Assembly (NCBI GenBank): GCA_963823275.1
Contig: CAWGKW010000002.1
Location: 186,001 to 250,000, forward strand
DNA: 64,000 bases
Origin: RHKX01 sp963823275
GTDB taxonomy: Bacteria; Actinomycetota; Thermoleophilia; Solirubrobacterales; 70-9
Reading direction: 5' to 3'
Shown one piece after another: positions 1 through 8,660 of the stretch (position 1 is the stretch's first letter; each line of letters begins with the position of its first letter). The notes beneath the pieces are model-generated. The model did not search any database, had not been told where the DNA came from, and was given only the letters and a program-made list of their open reading frames with translations. The translations under genes and the position numbers were made by a program.

Positions 1-34
1 CCGGCGCCCTCGGGCTCGTGGCCCTCGGGCGCGT

Positions 35-703
35 TCATCGGCCTGTCCATGCTCGTCGCTCCACCATCTCGGCGAGCGAGGATACGTCGCCACCTCCCTC
101 GCGGTCGATCCTGATCACAGCGATGCCCGCCGCGCGTGCACCGAGGACGTCTTCGGCGCTGTCGCCGACGTGGAACGCCTCCGAGGCCTCACAGCCCGCG
201 ATCCGCAGCGCCGGGGCGAAGATCGCCGGATCGGGCTTCCGGGCGCCCGCCCCGGCCGAGGTGACGACGCCGTCGAGCTCGGAGGCAAGCCCGACCTCCT
301 CCAGTACATCTCCGAGCTCGTAGTCCCAGTTGGAGACGCAGACGGTCCGCAGCCCCCGCTCCCGCCAGGTTCGCAGCGCCGGCGCGGCGTCCGGGTAGGC
401 GTCGAACGCGATCGCGCCCATCATCGTCGCGACGTCGATCGGTCTGCCCAGCTCGCTCGCCAGCAGGCCGGCGCAGTGGGCGCGCAGCGCGGCCAGGGAA
501 TCGGGGTCCCGCCCCTGCTCGGCGTGGGCGGCGTAAAAGGCCATCTCGGCCCTGAACGCCCGCTCGACCCGGTCCGGCTCGATCCCGGCAACGACCTCCG
601 GATCGATCTGCTCCCATGGCGGCAGCAGCCGGACCATCGTGCCGAGGGCATCGATCAGGCAGGCGCGGTAGAGCCTCGGGGTGGTCGAGAGGGGGTTCAT
701 CAT
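35..703 (-). CDS. HAD-superfamily hydrolase (phosphatase-like)
   Basis: A 222-residue cytoplasmic HAD-fold hydrolase of the haloacid dehalogenase/phosphoglycolate phosphatase type. Motif I is DALGT near residue 18, with the nucleophilic Asp and an unusual Ala where a second Asp is common. Motif II is in VCVSNWD, the motif III Lys is in GARKPDP, and motif IV is HVGDSAEDVLGA. The alpha-helical cap lies between motifs I and II. Loss of the second motif-I Asp is typical of dehalogenases rather than phosphatases, so the substrate is open. It is divergent from the membrane glycosyltransferase to its right; the two starts are about 30 bases apart. Confidence 0.88.
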   Translation of the reverse strand: MMNPLSTTPRLYRACLIDALGTMVRLLPPWEQIDPEVVAGIEPDRVERAFRAEMAFYAAHAEQGRDPDSLAALRAHCAGLLASELGRPIDVATMMGAIAFDAYPDAAPALRTWRERGLRTVCVSNWDYELGDVLEEVGLASELDGVVTSAGAGARKPDPAIFAPALRIAGCEASEAFHVGDSAEDVLGARAAGIAVIRIDREGGGDVSSLAEMVERRAWTGR

Positions 704-733
704 GGGCTGCCGCGTACATTCTGGCTGCCCCGG

Positions 734-2014
734 ATGCCGAACCCCCCCTTCAGCTCAGACCCGGCCTCGCCAAGACGTCGGATGCTCGCGATCCTCGTTG
801 CCCTGGCGCTGGTCTGCGTCTCGATTCCGTTGGCGGCGCCGGGGGCGGAGCTGATCCCCGGCTCCGGCAACCTCGGCACCAACGGTCCACGGTGGGTGCT
901 CGGGATCTTCGGCAACGGGTTCGAGCTCGATCCCGACGCCTATCTCGGCCTGCTCTACGCGGCGGTCGGGCTCTGGGTCTTCCTGCTCGTCCTCGCCCCC
1001 GACCTCGGGTTGCGGCCGATCGCGATTCTGGTGGGGCTTGTGATCACGGTCTTCACCCTGGCCGGGCCGCTGCTCTCACTGGATGTCTTCAGCTACATCG
1101 CCTACGCGCGGCTCGGCGTCGAGCACGGCCTCAATCCCTACGAGTATGCGCCGTCGGCGATCCCATTCGACCAGGCCGCGAGCCGGGTCGTCGACTATCG
1201 CGAGGCCGTGTCGGTGTATGGACCGCTGTTCACCCTCGCCAGCTACCCGCTCGGCGCGGTCGGTGTCCCCGCCGCGCTCTGGGTGCTGAAGGCCGTCGCC
1301 GGGCTCTCGATCGCGGCGATCGCCTGGCTGGTCGCCCGTCTCGCCGGACTCCGGGGCATCGATCCGGCCGCCGCGGTTGTATTCGTCGCGCTCAACCCCC
1401 TGGTGCTGGTCCACGTGGTGGGGGGCGCCCACAACGATGGATTGATGGTTGCCGTGGCGATGGGCGCGGTGGCTGCGGCCCTGACCGCACGCCCGGCGCA
1501 GGCCGGCGCCGGCTTCGCCGCCGCCGCCGCAGTCAAGGTCTCGGCCCTGCTCTACGCACCCTTCGCCTTCGTCGGCTCTCGCAGCCGCGGCCGGCTCCTC
1601 GCCGGGGCGGCGGCGACCCTGGTGCTGCTCGTGGCGGTATCCCTGCTGGCGTTCGGGCCGCACGTCGGGGAGGCGCTCAGCGTCGCCGGCGGCAACCAGG
1701 ACAGGATCAGCCGCTGGAGCTTCCCCGCGACCTTGGCCCGGGTCAGCGGAGCGGATGTCGACCTGCTGCGAATCCTCCTCGGCGTCGCCTTCGCCGCCTC
1801 GGTGATCGGCCTGCTGGTTGCCGTCGAGCGCGGACTGGACTGGGTCCGGGCCGCCGGGTGGGCGAGCCTCGGTCTGCTGGTCGCCTCCGCCTACATGGTC
1901 CCCTGGTATCTGATCTGGCTGTTGCCGGTGGCCGCGATCTCGCGAGATCGCCTCCTGATCGGTGCGACGATCCTCCTGACCGTGTTTCAGGTGATCAACG
2001 GAGTGCCGACATGA
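734..2014 (+). CDS. Polytopic GT-C type glycosyltransferase (mannosyltransferase-like)
   Basis: About 426 residues with roughly ten hydrophobic helices. The early loop carries DVFSYIAYAR followed by NPYEY and VYGPLF, the pattern seen in polyprenol-phosphate-dependent GT-C mannosyltransferases (GT87/MptA-like). The likely role is adding a sugar from a lipid-linked donor on the outer face of the membrane; donor and acceptor cannot be read from sequence. The ORF is open much further upstream, but the hydrophobic N-terminus starts here, and a TACATT box at 715-720 lies 13 bases before the ATG. A second ATG at 782 is possible. The stop overlaps the thiL start (ATGA at 2011), so the two are probably co-translated. 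Confidence 0.78.
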   Translation: MPNPPFSSDPASPRRRMLAILVALALVCVSIPLAAPGAELIPGSGNLGTNGPRWVLGIFGNGFELDPDAYLGLLYAAVGLWVFLLVLAPDLGLRPIAILVGLVITVFTLAGPLLSLDVFSYIAYARLGVEHGLNPYEYAPSAIPFDQAASRVVDYREAVSVYGPLFTLASYPLGAVGVPAALWVLKAVAGLSIAAIAWLVARLAGLRGIDPAAAVVFVALNPLVLVHVVGGAHNDGLMVAVAMGAVAAALTARPAQAGAGFAAAAAVKVSALLYAPFAFVGSRSRGRLLAGAAATLVLLVAVSLLAFGPHVGEALSVAGGNQDRISRWSFPATLARVSGADVDLLRILLGVAFAASVIGLLVAVERGLDWVRAAGWASLGLLVASAYMVPWYLIWLLPVAAISRDRLLIGATILLTVFQVINGVPT

Positions 2015-3060
2015 CCGACGGGAACGACGACCGCCACGAGCCGCGAATGCGCAGCTCCCCCGAGTTCGACCTGATCGCCGCGATCCGCGAGCGGCTGGCG
2101 GCCACCGCCAAGGGCCGCGAGGGCAGCATCAGGATCGGGATCGGCGACGACGCCGCGGTCACGTCGACGCCCCCCGGCGCGGCGACGGCGGTCAGCATCG
2201 ACGCGTTGGTCGATGGCGTCGGCTTTCGCCGCAGCTGGTGCCCACCGCGAGCGATCGGCCGCAAGGCGATCGGGGCGGCGCTCAGCGATCTCGCCGCGAT
2301 GGGGGCCACGCCGGCGGAGGTCTACGTCTGGATCGGCATGCCGGCCGATTTCAGCCGCGAGGACTGCCTCGAGCTCTGCGATGGGCTCGCTGAGCTGGCC
2401 GAGCTCGAGGGAGCCGCCGTCCTCGGTGGCGACCTGACCGCCTCGGGATCACTGGCCGTCTGCGTCACGGCGATCGGCCACGCCCGCTCCGCGACGGAGA
2501 TGGTCGGTCGCTCCGGGGCCGAGGCGGGCTTCGCGGTCTGCGCGACCGGTTCGTTCGGTGGCGCGGCTGCCGGGCTGATGCTGCTCGAGCATCCCGAGCT
2601 CGGTGAAGGGCTCACCGATCAGGTGCGGCGCGCGGTGACGTCGCGTCAGCTCGCTCCCCAGCCCCGAGTGGCGGCGGGGCGGGCGCTCGCGGTGGCGGGC
2701 GCGGCGGCGATGATCGACGTCTCCGATGGCCTCGGCGCCGAGGCCGAGCACCTCGCCGCGGCGTCGGGGGTCGGCATCGAGATCGAGGTCGATCGGGTCC
2801 AGCGGGGGGAGGGGGTGGCCGAGGTGGCTGCCGCTGCCGGGCGCGACCCCGACGAGCTGATGGTCTCCGGCGGTGAGGACTACGAGCTGCTCTGCGCGAT
2901 TCCCCGGGCCGCGCTCGCCGACTGCCGAGCTGCGGTCGCACACACCGGGACCGACCTCCATGAGATCGGCCGGGTCGTTCCTGGCGGCTCGGTCCGGCTC
3001 AGACTCCCCGGGGGGCGTTCAATTCCGGCAGGAGGCCATGACCACCTTCGAGCTTTCTGA
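2011..3060 (+). CDS. thiL: Thiamine-monophosphate kinase ThiL
   Basis: A 349-residue kinase that phosphorylates thiamine phosphate to thiamine diphosphate using ATP. The N-terminal block has IGIGDDAAV and SIDALVDGVGFR, the Asp-rich metal/ATP site of the PurM/ThiL fold. It is followed by KAIGAALSDLAAMGATP, VLGGDLT, a second Asp cluster IDVSDGLGAEAEHLA and the C-terminal VSGGEDYELL. Length and motif order are those of the family. It starts inside the stop codon of the glycosyltransferase gene. No TPP riboswitch-like leader or other thiamine genes are visible, so thiamine regulation cannot be argued here. Its 3' end overlaps a small convergent ORF by 62 bases. Confidence 0.95.
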   Translation: MTDGNDDRHEPRMRSSPEFDLIAAIRERLAATAKGREGSIRIGIGDDAAVTSTPPGAATAVSIDALVDGVGFRRSWCPPRAIGRKAIGAALSDLAAMGATPAEVYVWIGMPADFSREDCLELCDGLAELAELEGAAVLGGDLTASGSLAVCVTAIGHARSATEMVGRSGAEAGFAVCATGSFGGAAAGLMLLEHPELGEGLTDQVRRAVTSRQLAPQPRVAAGRALAVAGAAAMIDVSDGLGAEAEHLAAASGVGIEIEVDRVQRGEGVAEVAAAAGRDPDELMVSGGEDYELLCAIPRAALADCRAAVAHTGTDLHEIGRVVPGGSVRLRLPGGRSIPAGGHDHLRAF

Positions 3061-3244
3061 CGTCAGGGCTATGCATGACGCCGATCTGCTCGAGGATCGC
3101 CACCGCGACGCGTTGCGAGTTGATTTCGTACTCGCCGCGGGAGACCTTCCTCTGTACGGCCGCGAGTTGTTCATCGTTGGCACGCATTGAACCTCGCTGC
3201 TGTGGATTCATAGTTTTGATCTTGGTTTCCTTCACAGCCTTCAT
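2999..3244 (-). CDS. Small FlgM-like anti-sigma factor (tentative)
   Basis: An 81-residue ORF whose middle (RKVSRGEYEINSQRVAVAIL) follows the C-terminal pattern of FlgM anti-sigma-28 proteins: a short helix, G-x-Y-x-(V/I), then an amphipathic helix. In FlgM this part binds and blocks the flagellar sigma factor. It lies 20 bases downstream of the M28-like gene on the same strand. Starts at 3244, 3211 or 3187 are all possible; I list the longest. Its tail overlaps the end of thiL on the opposite strand, which weakens the case, and no flagellar gene is in the window. Confidence 0.42.
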   Translation of the reverse strand: MKAVKETKIKTMNPQQRGSMRANDEQLAAVQRKVSRGEYEINSQRVAVAILEQIGVMHSPDVRKLEGGHGLLPELNAPRGV

Positions 3245-3264
3245 CGACGCCCGCCGGGGGTGCT

Positions 3265-5109
3265 TTAGCCACTTATGACGAGCGTCCAGAGGCTCGTCCA
3301 GGATGGCGTCCAGCCTGCACGCCCGGGCGAGCTCGTCAGATGCGGCCGCGGCTCGCCGGCGGAGTCCCGCCGAGGGCGCCCGGGCCGGCGTGGCTGCCGG
3401 CGCCCCTGATGCTGCCCGTCGGACCGGCTGGAGGCATTGCCCGCTTGCCGGCTCCAGCCGCGGAGATGCCGCTCAGCAGGCCGCCCGAGCACACCACACC
3501 AGAGCAGGCTGGTCAGGAGGCTGATCTGGCCGTCGTCGATCAGCAGCAGCAGCTGCCAGGGGGCGGCGAGTCCGAGGTCGAGCTGGGCGGCGACGGTCGC
3601 GAAGGCGATCAGCGCCGGGATCAGCGAGACCAGGGAGAAGACGGTGAGGACCGCTGGCCGCGGTGGACCCGAGCCGCGAGCCGCGAGCAGCCAGACGTGG
3701 GCGGCCGGGCTCAGCAGCAGGGCCATGTAGGGGTTGATCAACCAGATTCCGAAGATCGAGAGACCGGTCAGCAGGCCGGCGGCCGCGGCGAGCGTCTGCG
3801 GTTCGACGTCGAGTGGAGTCCGCATCGGTCTGACCAGCAGTGCGGCGAGGATCACGGCGGCCGCGAGGGCGGCGAACGCGATCGGCGCGGCTGAGCCGGG
3901 CGGGTAGAGGCCGGGGTCGTAGGGAAAGGCCGGATCGGGGATCAGGCCTGCCAGCCCGAGCAGGTACGCCAGCAGCAGCGCCGCCAGAGGCACCAGCACC
4001 CGCTCGGCCGCCCACCAGACCGTGCGGCGGGTGCGCCAGTCGTTGCGGTGCTCCCGCAGCCAGGTGTCCCCCGCGGTCAGCACCGGGGCGATCAGCAGGG
4101 CGAGGGCCAGCAGCGACAGGGTCCAGCCGGGCACCAGGTTGTCGCCGACCCGGATGTAGTCGTTGGGCCCCTCCTCCGGCCTTGCGTTCGCGTCGAGGGT
4201 CAGCACCAGGTCGAGGACCGTGCTCCCGGTCGCGTTCAGGCTCTCCGGGGAGACCATGTCGACGCCGTCCTCGGAGGCCGGGATCTGGCGTTCGCCGTGG
4301 GCACTGATCGCGATCGCCTCGGTGCCGGCGCGGCGGAGCGCGGCCTGCTCGCCCAGGCCGATCGGATAGGCGAGACGAGCGAGCCCGATCCAGGGGCCGG
4401 GAGCCGGGTCACGCTGCCCGAAGGCTCCGGCGGCGATCCCGCGGGCGGTCTGCATCAGTTGGGCCGATGCGCTCTCGGGGTCGGTGCCCGAGCTGATCAC
4501 GAAGGGCGCCTCGGGGTCGGTCGCGCCGGGTTGTGAGATCACGATGGCCTCATCGATGTCCGCGGGGCGGGGGAGTCCCTCGATCAGCTCGCGCGCCCCC
4601 TCGGCACCGTCGCTCCCACCGTCGGTCGAGGCGAATACGATCGTCTTCGACCGGCGCGAGCGGCCGAGGTCGTCGGCGAGGCCGAGCAGCGCCGCCGTGG
4701 CCGCCGCGCTCGTCGCCGCGCCCGGACCGTCGACCGAATCGCGATGGGCGAGCACGAGGATGGCTCGTTGCGAGGACCCGGGCAGGGTCAGGATCACGTT
4801 GTTGAGGGTGACGTCCTCGCCCTCGTAGCTCGAATCGAAGGATTGAACGGCGACCTGACCGCCCTCAATCGCCTCGAACCGCTCGCGGACGAGGTCTGCG
4901 ACCGCATCATCTCCGGTCGAGCCCGGGGCCCGGTCGGGCGCCAGCTCGACGATCGCCCGCGCGGTCCGAGCCGCCTCGATGCCGTCGAAGGTGGGGGTGG
5001 AAACCGGTGGTGAGAGCGGGTTCGGGATCGGTTCGAAGGAGAACATGAGCAGCACGAACGCCGCCACGGCGGGCAGGAGAGCTGCGCGGTAGATCCTCGG
5101 ATCGAACAT
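3265..5109 (-). CDS. M28-like membrane protein with degenerate metal site
   Basis: A 614-residue protein: one N-terminal membrane segment (residues 8-25), an extracytoplasmic M28 aminopeptidase-like domain (about 45-310), then about six membrane helices (330-560). The domain keeps the first ligand pair (AHRDS, His122/Asp124). The bridging Asp of the usual GANDN motif is Thr133 (GPGAATSA), and the usual Glu-Glu pair is Asp-Gly (ASTDGGSDG). It is therefore probably a non-catalytic peptidase homologue, which is inference from motifs. The last 60 residues are Arg/Pro/Ser-rich and unlike the rest, so a frame error near 3440 is possible. It is divergent from the response regulator with 29 bases between starts. 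Confidence 0.75.
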   Translation of the reverse strand: MFDPRIYRAALLPAVAAFVLLMFSFEPIPNPLSPPVSTPTFDGIEAARTARAIVELAPDRAPGSTGDDAVADLVRERFEAIEGGQVAVQSFDSSYEGEDVTLNNVILTLPGSSQRAILVLAHRDSVDGPGAATSAAATAALLGLADDLGRSRRSKTIVFASTDGGSDGAEGARELIEGLPRPADIDEAIVISQPGATDPEAPFVISSGTDPESASAQLMQTARGIAAGAFGQRDPAPGPWIGLARLAYPIGLGEQAALRRAGTEAIAISAHGERQIPASEDGVDMVSPESLNATGSTVLDLVLTLDANARPEEGPNDYIRVGDNLVPGWTLSLLALALLIAPVLTAGDTWLREHRNDWRTRRTVWWAAERVLVPLAALLLAYLLGLAGLIPDPAFPYDPGLYPPGSAAPIAFAALAAAVILAALLVRPMRTPLDVEPQTLAAAAGLLTGLSIFGIWLINPYMALLLSPAAHVWLLAARGSGPPRPAVLTVFSLVSLIPALIAFATVAAQLDLGLAAPWQLLLLIDDGQISLLTSLLWCGVLGRPAERHLRGWSRQAGNASSRSDGQHQGRRQPRRPGRPRRDSAGEPRPHLTSSPGRAGWTPSWTSLWTLVISG

Positions 5110-5122
5110 CGGTGCGCCGCTG

Positions 5123-5132
5123 AAACTAACCT
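5123..5132. promoter_or_regulatory. Overlapping divergent -10 boxes
   Basis: On the plus strand TAACCT (5127-5132) lies 6 bases before the response-regulator ATG at 5139, so that mRNA would be leaderless. On the minus strand TAGTTT (5128-5123) lies 13 bases before the M28-like start at 5109. The two boxes share two bases, so polymerase could hardly use both at once. Seen directly as sequence; promoter activity is inferred. Confidence 0.5.
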
Positions 5133-5138
5133 CTCGCC

Positions 5139-5849
5139 ATGGCTGAAGCCTCGGCTCGCATCCTGCTGGTCGACGATGAGGAGTCGATCCAGACGCTTCT
5201 TGCGTACCCGCTCCGCAAGGATGGGTACGAGGTGGTGGTCGCCGGCGACGGTCGCGAGGGCCTCGATCTCTTCGCCGCCGGCCGCTTCGATCTGGTCGTC
5301 CTCGACGTGATGATGCCCCGGGTCGACGGGATCGAGGTCTGTCGCAGGTTGCGCACCCGCAGCCAGGTCCCGATCATCATGCTCACCGCCCGCGACGACG
5401 AGTTCGACAAGGTGCTCGGCCTCGAGATCGGGGCCGACGATTACATCACCAAGCCGTTCAGCGTCCGTGAGTTCCGCAGCCGCGTGAAGGCGGCGCTGCG
5501 GCGGACGAGGCTGTCGGGGGACGGCGCCGACGAGGGTCCGATCGCGGCGGGGGACCTGAACGTCGATCCATCGCGCCGGCAGGTGACCGTGCGCGGCGAG
5601 GCCGCGCAGCTCACCTACGTCGAGTTCGAGATCCTGATGGCGCTTGCCCGCAGCCCCGGACACGTCTTCGACCGGCGGACCCTGCTCGAGCGGATCTGGG
5701 GGGACAGCTCCTACCGGGATCCGCGCACGATCGACGTTCATATCCGCCACCTGCGGGAGAAGATCGAGGTCGATCCGAAGGAGCCTGCCCACCTACTCAC
5801 GGTTCGTGGGGTCGGCTACCGATTCCGCGACGAGGACTCGGCCCGGTGA
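5139..5849 (+). CDS. OmpR/PhoB-family response regulator (MprA-like)
   Basis: A 236-residue DNA-binding response regulator. The receiver domain (residues 7-120) has the acidic pair Asp12/Asp13, phosphoacceptor Asp56 in VVLDVMMP, and the conserved Lys in TKPFS. The winged-helix output domain (about 135-230) shows YVEFEILMALA, RTIDVHIRHLREKIE and VRGVGYRF. It is the first gene of an operon with a histidine kinase and an HtrA protease; its stop overlaps the kinase start (GTGA at 5846). The order matches the mycobacterial MprA-MprB-PepD envelope-stress module, which is the basis for the suggested role. Translation probably starts from a leaderless mRNA. Confidence 0.95.
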   Translation: MAEASARILLVDDEESIQTLLAYPLRKDGYEVVVAGDGREGLDLFAAGRFDLVVLDVMMPRVDGIEVCRRLRTRSQVPIIMLTARDDEFDKVLGLEIGADDYITKPFSVREFRSRVKAALRRTRLSGDGADEGPIAAGDLNVDPSRRQVTVRGEAAQLTYVEFEILMALARSPGHVFDRRTLLERIWGDSSYRDPRTIDVHIRHLREKIEVDPKEPAHLLTVRGVGYRFRDEDSAR

Positions 5850-7375
5850 GTGGGCCGCCCTCCACTCGCCGGACGGGCGAGCGGCGTCGGACGCGGATCG
5901 ATTCGATCCGGACCCGTCTCGTCCTGCTCTTCTTCGCGATCACGGCCATGGCGGTCGGGTTCGTCTACCTCTACGTCGTACCTCAGCTCAGCTCCAGCCT
6001 CACATCGGAGCGGCTCGATCGGCTGGAGGGACAGGGTGAGGAGCTCGACCGGCTCCGTAGCGCGGCCGAGCGCGGGCTCGAGCAGCGGGAGCTGACCACC
6101 CTGGTCAGGGAGAGCGCCGCCAACGTCGACTCTCGGATCACGCTGCTCGGGCTGCGTGGCGGCGAGCCGGCCTTCGTGATCGCCGATTCGGAGATCGAAA
6201 GCGAGGAGGTCGACGGGAACTACTCGTCGGCATCCGGGGCGGCGGCGAGTGGCGAGGTGAGCTCCGGGGTCGAGACGGTCGACGGCGAAAGGATCGGCGA
6301 GACCGCGTTCCCGGTCGAGGGCGAGTCCCCGGGCCGAGCCGGCCCCCGACCGGCCGCTGCCGCCGGCGCGGGGTGGGTGATCGTGCTCTCGACTCCGCTC
6401 GACGACGTCGAGGCCAACGTCGCACTGGTCCGCCGGCGAACGTTGATCGCCGGTGGGATCGCGCTCGCGGCGTCGTTGCTGGCGGCGTTTCTCGTCGCCG
6501 GGTACCACACCCGTCGCCTACGTCGGTTGGAGGAGGCGGCCGAGCGGGTAGCCCAGGGCGACTTCAGCGCGCCGATTCCGGTCGGGTCGCGGGACGAGGT
6601 CGGCCAGTTGGCCGAGACGCTCGATCAGATGCGCCTCCGCCTGCGCGGCCTCGAGCTCGCCAGACGCGAGTTCATCGCCAACGCCTCGCATGAGCTGCGG
6701 ACCCCGATCGCCTCGCTGGGCGGGTTCATAGAGCTGCTCGATGACGACCCCGAGCCCGACGCCGAGACCAGGCGCGAGTTCGTCCGCACCATGCGCGGGC
6801 AGATCGAGCGGCTGACGAAGCTCTCGACCGACCTGCTCGACCTATCCCGACTCGACGCCGACGCGCTCAGCCTGCAGATCGAGGCGATCGACCTCCGCGA
6901 AGTCGCCTCGGAGGTCGCCGGCGAGTTCGCCGCGGCCGCCGAGCGGCACGACTCCAGGATCGAGGTCGAGGCAGGGGGCAGCCGGGAACCGCTTGCGCAA
7001 GCCGATCGGGGGAGGACGGCTCAGATCCTGCGTATCCTGATCGACAACGCCCTCAAGCACACCGCACCCGGAACAGAGATCTCGATCACCTCTTCAAGCT
7101 CCCCCACCGAAACTCGTTTGACCGTCTCCGACGACGGACCCGGAATCGACGACCGCTTCGATGAGCGGATCTTCGAGCGCTTCTACACGGCCGATTCAGT
7201 CGGCGGCTCCGGCCTCGGACTCGCGATCGCTCGCGAGCTGGCCCGGGCGATGGGGGGCGACGTCGCGCTCGAATCCCGCCCCCAGCGCGGGGCCGCGCTC
7301 AGCCTCTCTCTGGCGCCCGTGGCCCCTGGGCCCCGCTCCGGTGATCTCGGCGGCCCCCTGGAGGCGACGGCGTGA
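5846..7375 (+). CDS. Membrane sensor histidine kinase (MprB-like)
   Basis: A 509-residue sensor kinase. TM1 is at about residues 24-45, an extracytoplasmic sensor region at 46-195 has a low-complexity Gly/Ala/Ser stretch (about 125-175), and TM2 is at 200-220. HAMP follows (RRLEEAAERVAQGDF), then HisKA with phosphoacceptor His282 (ASHELRTPIASL) and a HATPase domain with N-box (LIDNALKH), G1 (DDGPGID), F-box (IFERFY) and G2 (GSGLGLAI). It should phosphorylate the preceding regulator. The GTG start overlaps the regulator stop, and the stop overlaps the HtrA start, so all three are translationally coupled. The signal sensed is unknown; unfolded exported protein is a reasonable guess from the neighbour. 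Confidence 0.95.
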   Translation: MSGPPSTRRTGERRRTRIDSIRTRLVLLFFAITAMAVGFVYLYVVPQLSSSLTSERLDRLEGQGEELDRLRSAAERGLEQRELTTLVRESAANVDSRITLLGLRGGEPAFVIADSEIESEEVDGNYSSASGAAASGEVSSGVETVDGERIGETAFPVEGESPGRAGPRPAAAAGAGWVIVLSTPLDDVEANVALVRRRTLIAGGIALAASLLAAFLVAGYHTRRLRRLEEAAERVAQGDFSAPIPVGSRDEVGQLAETLDQMRLRLRGLELARREFIANASHELRTPIASLGGFIELLDDDPEPDAETRREFVRTMRGQIERLTKLSTDLLDLSRLDADALSLQIEAIDLREVASEVAGEFAAAAERHDSRIEVEAGGSREPLAQADRGRTAQILRILIDNALKHTAPGTEISITSSSSPTETRLTVSDDGPGIDDRFDERIFERFYTADSVGGSGLGLAIARELARAMGGDVALESRPQRGAALSLSLAPVAPGPRSGDLGGPLEATA

Positions 7376-8586
7376 GCGCTGGATCGGGAAGGATTCGCCC
7401 CGCGTTGCTCGCCGGGGTCGCGGTTCTGCTGCTGACGTTCGCGCTGGCTGCCTGTGGCGACGATTCCACGACGTCGACGGCGACGAGCGCGGCGACGACA
7501 TCGACCGAGGCCGCGACCCCGAACGGGGCCGGCGACAAGCTGCCGGGCCTCGGCTCCAGCCCCGACTTCGACCCGCAGGCGATCTACGCCCAGGCGGCGC
7601 CGAGCGTGGTCACGATCCTCTCCGTGATCGGCGACTCCAGCGATCCCACCTCGCAGGCCGGCCAGGGCTCTGGCTTCGTGGTCAGCGATGACGGCGAGAT
7701 CGCCACCAACGCCCACGTGGTCACCGACGCGACCGAGGCCGGCGGCGATACCCCGATCAACGAGGCCGACGAGGTCTACGTCGAGTTCGGCGACCGCAAC
7801 CAGGTTCCCGCCGAGATCATCGGCACCGACCTGAACGCCGACGTCGCGCTGATCAAGATCGATCCGGACGGGCTTGACCTCGTCCCCCTCGGCCTCGGCG
7901 ACTCCGACTCCGTCCAGGTCGGTGCACCCGTCGCCGCGCTCGGCAGCCCCTTCGGACAGGAGCAGTCGATGTCGGTCGGAATCGTCTCCGCCACCGACCG
8001 CTCGATCGACTCGCTCACCCAGTTCAAGATCGACGGCGCGATCCAGACCGACACCTCGATCAACCCCGGCAACTCCGGCGGTCCGCTGATCGGCGCCGAT
8101 GGCCGCGTTGTCGGCATCGACCAGCAGATCAACACGACCTCGGGCGGCAACGAGGGCGTCGGGTTCGCGGTGCCGATCAACCTGGTCAAGCGCTCGATCG
8201 ACCAACTTCGTGAGAACGGCCAGGTCGAGTACGCCTACATCGGCGTCAAGAGCCAGCCGCTCTACCCGCAGCTTGCCGAGAAGCTCGGCATCGATGCGCC
8301 GACCGGCTCGCTGATCTCGAGCGTCGTCCCCGGCGGCCCGGCCGAGGAGGCCGGCCTCCAGGGCAAGTCCGACGGCGCCGACTCCACGATCGAGTTCCAG
8401 GGCCGCAAGGTCGCGACCGGTGGCGACGTGATCGTCGCCGTCGACGGTGAGGAGCTGGTCGCCGAGAACGACCTCTCCCGCCTGATCGCCACCCACAATC
8501 CCGGCGAGCAGGTGACGTTGAAGATCATCCGCGACGGCGAGGTAATGGATGTCGACGTGACCCTGGGCGCCCGGCCCGAGGCCTGA
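7372..8586 (+). CDS. HtrA/DegP-family serine protease, lipoprotein (PepD-like)
   Basis: A 404-residue exported trypsin-like protease with a C-terminal PDZ domain. Residues 1-28 form a lipoprotein signal ending in LAAC (Cys28), followed by a Thr/Ser/Ala-rich linker. The catalytic triad is readable as His115 (ATNAHVV), Asp157 (LNADVAL) and Ser235 (NPGNSGGP). The PDZ domain spans roughly 290-400 and includes a loop with GKSDGADST. The role is degradation or chaperoning of misfolded proteins outside the membrane. It starts in the stop codon of the kinase (GTGA at 7372). Membrane anchoring by lipid differs from the single-TM anchor of mycobacterial PepD. Confidence 0.95.
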   Translation: MSAGSGRIRPALLAGVAVLLLTFALAACGDDSTTSTATSAATTSTEAATPNGAGDKLPGLGSSPDFDPQAIYAQAAPSVVTILSVIGDSSDPTSQAGQGSGFVVSDDGEIATNAHVVTDATEAGGDTPINEADEVYVEFGDRNQVPAEIIGTDLNADVALIKIDPDGLDLVPLGLGDSDSVQVGAPVAALGSPFGQEQSMSVGIVSATDRSIDSLTQFKIDGAIQTDTSINPGNSGGPLIGADGRVVGIDQQINTTSGGNEGVGFAVPINLVKRSIDQLRENGQVEYAYIGVKSQPLYPQLAEKLGIDAPTGSLISSVVPGGPAEEAGLQGKSDGADSTIEFQGRKVATGGDVIVAVDGEELVAENDLSRLIATHNPGEQVTLKIIRDGEVMDVDVTLGARPEA

Positions 8587-8660
8587 GAAGGACACTGGGG
8601 GCCGAGGCTCATCCGCTGAGGGGTCTGGTCGCCGACCTGGCGGCCGACCTGCGTGAGGTC

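Noticed and set aside
170..733. Long upstream extension of the GT-C gene
   Set aside because: It is antisense to the HAD gene and lacks membrane-protein composition until 734.
1980..2011. TPP riboswitch upstream of thiL
   Set aside because: thiL starts inside the preceding gene's stop codon, so there is no leader to hold one.
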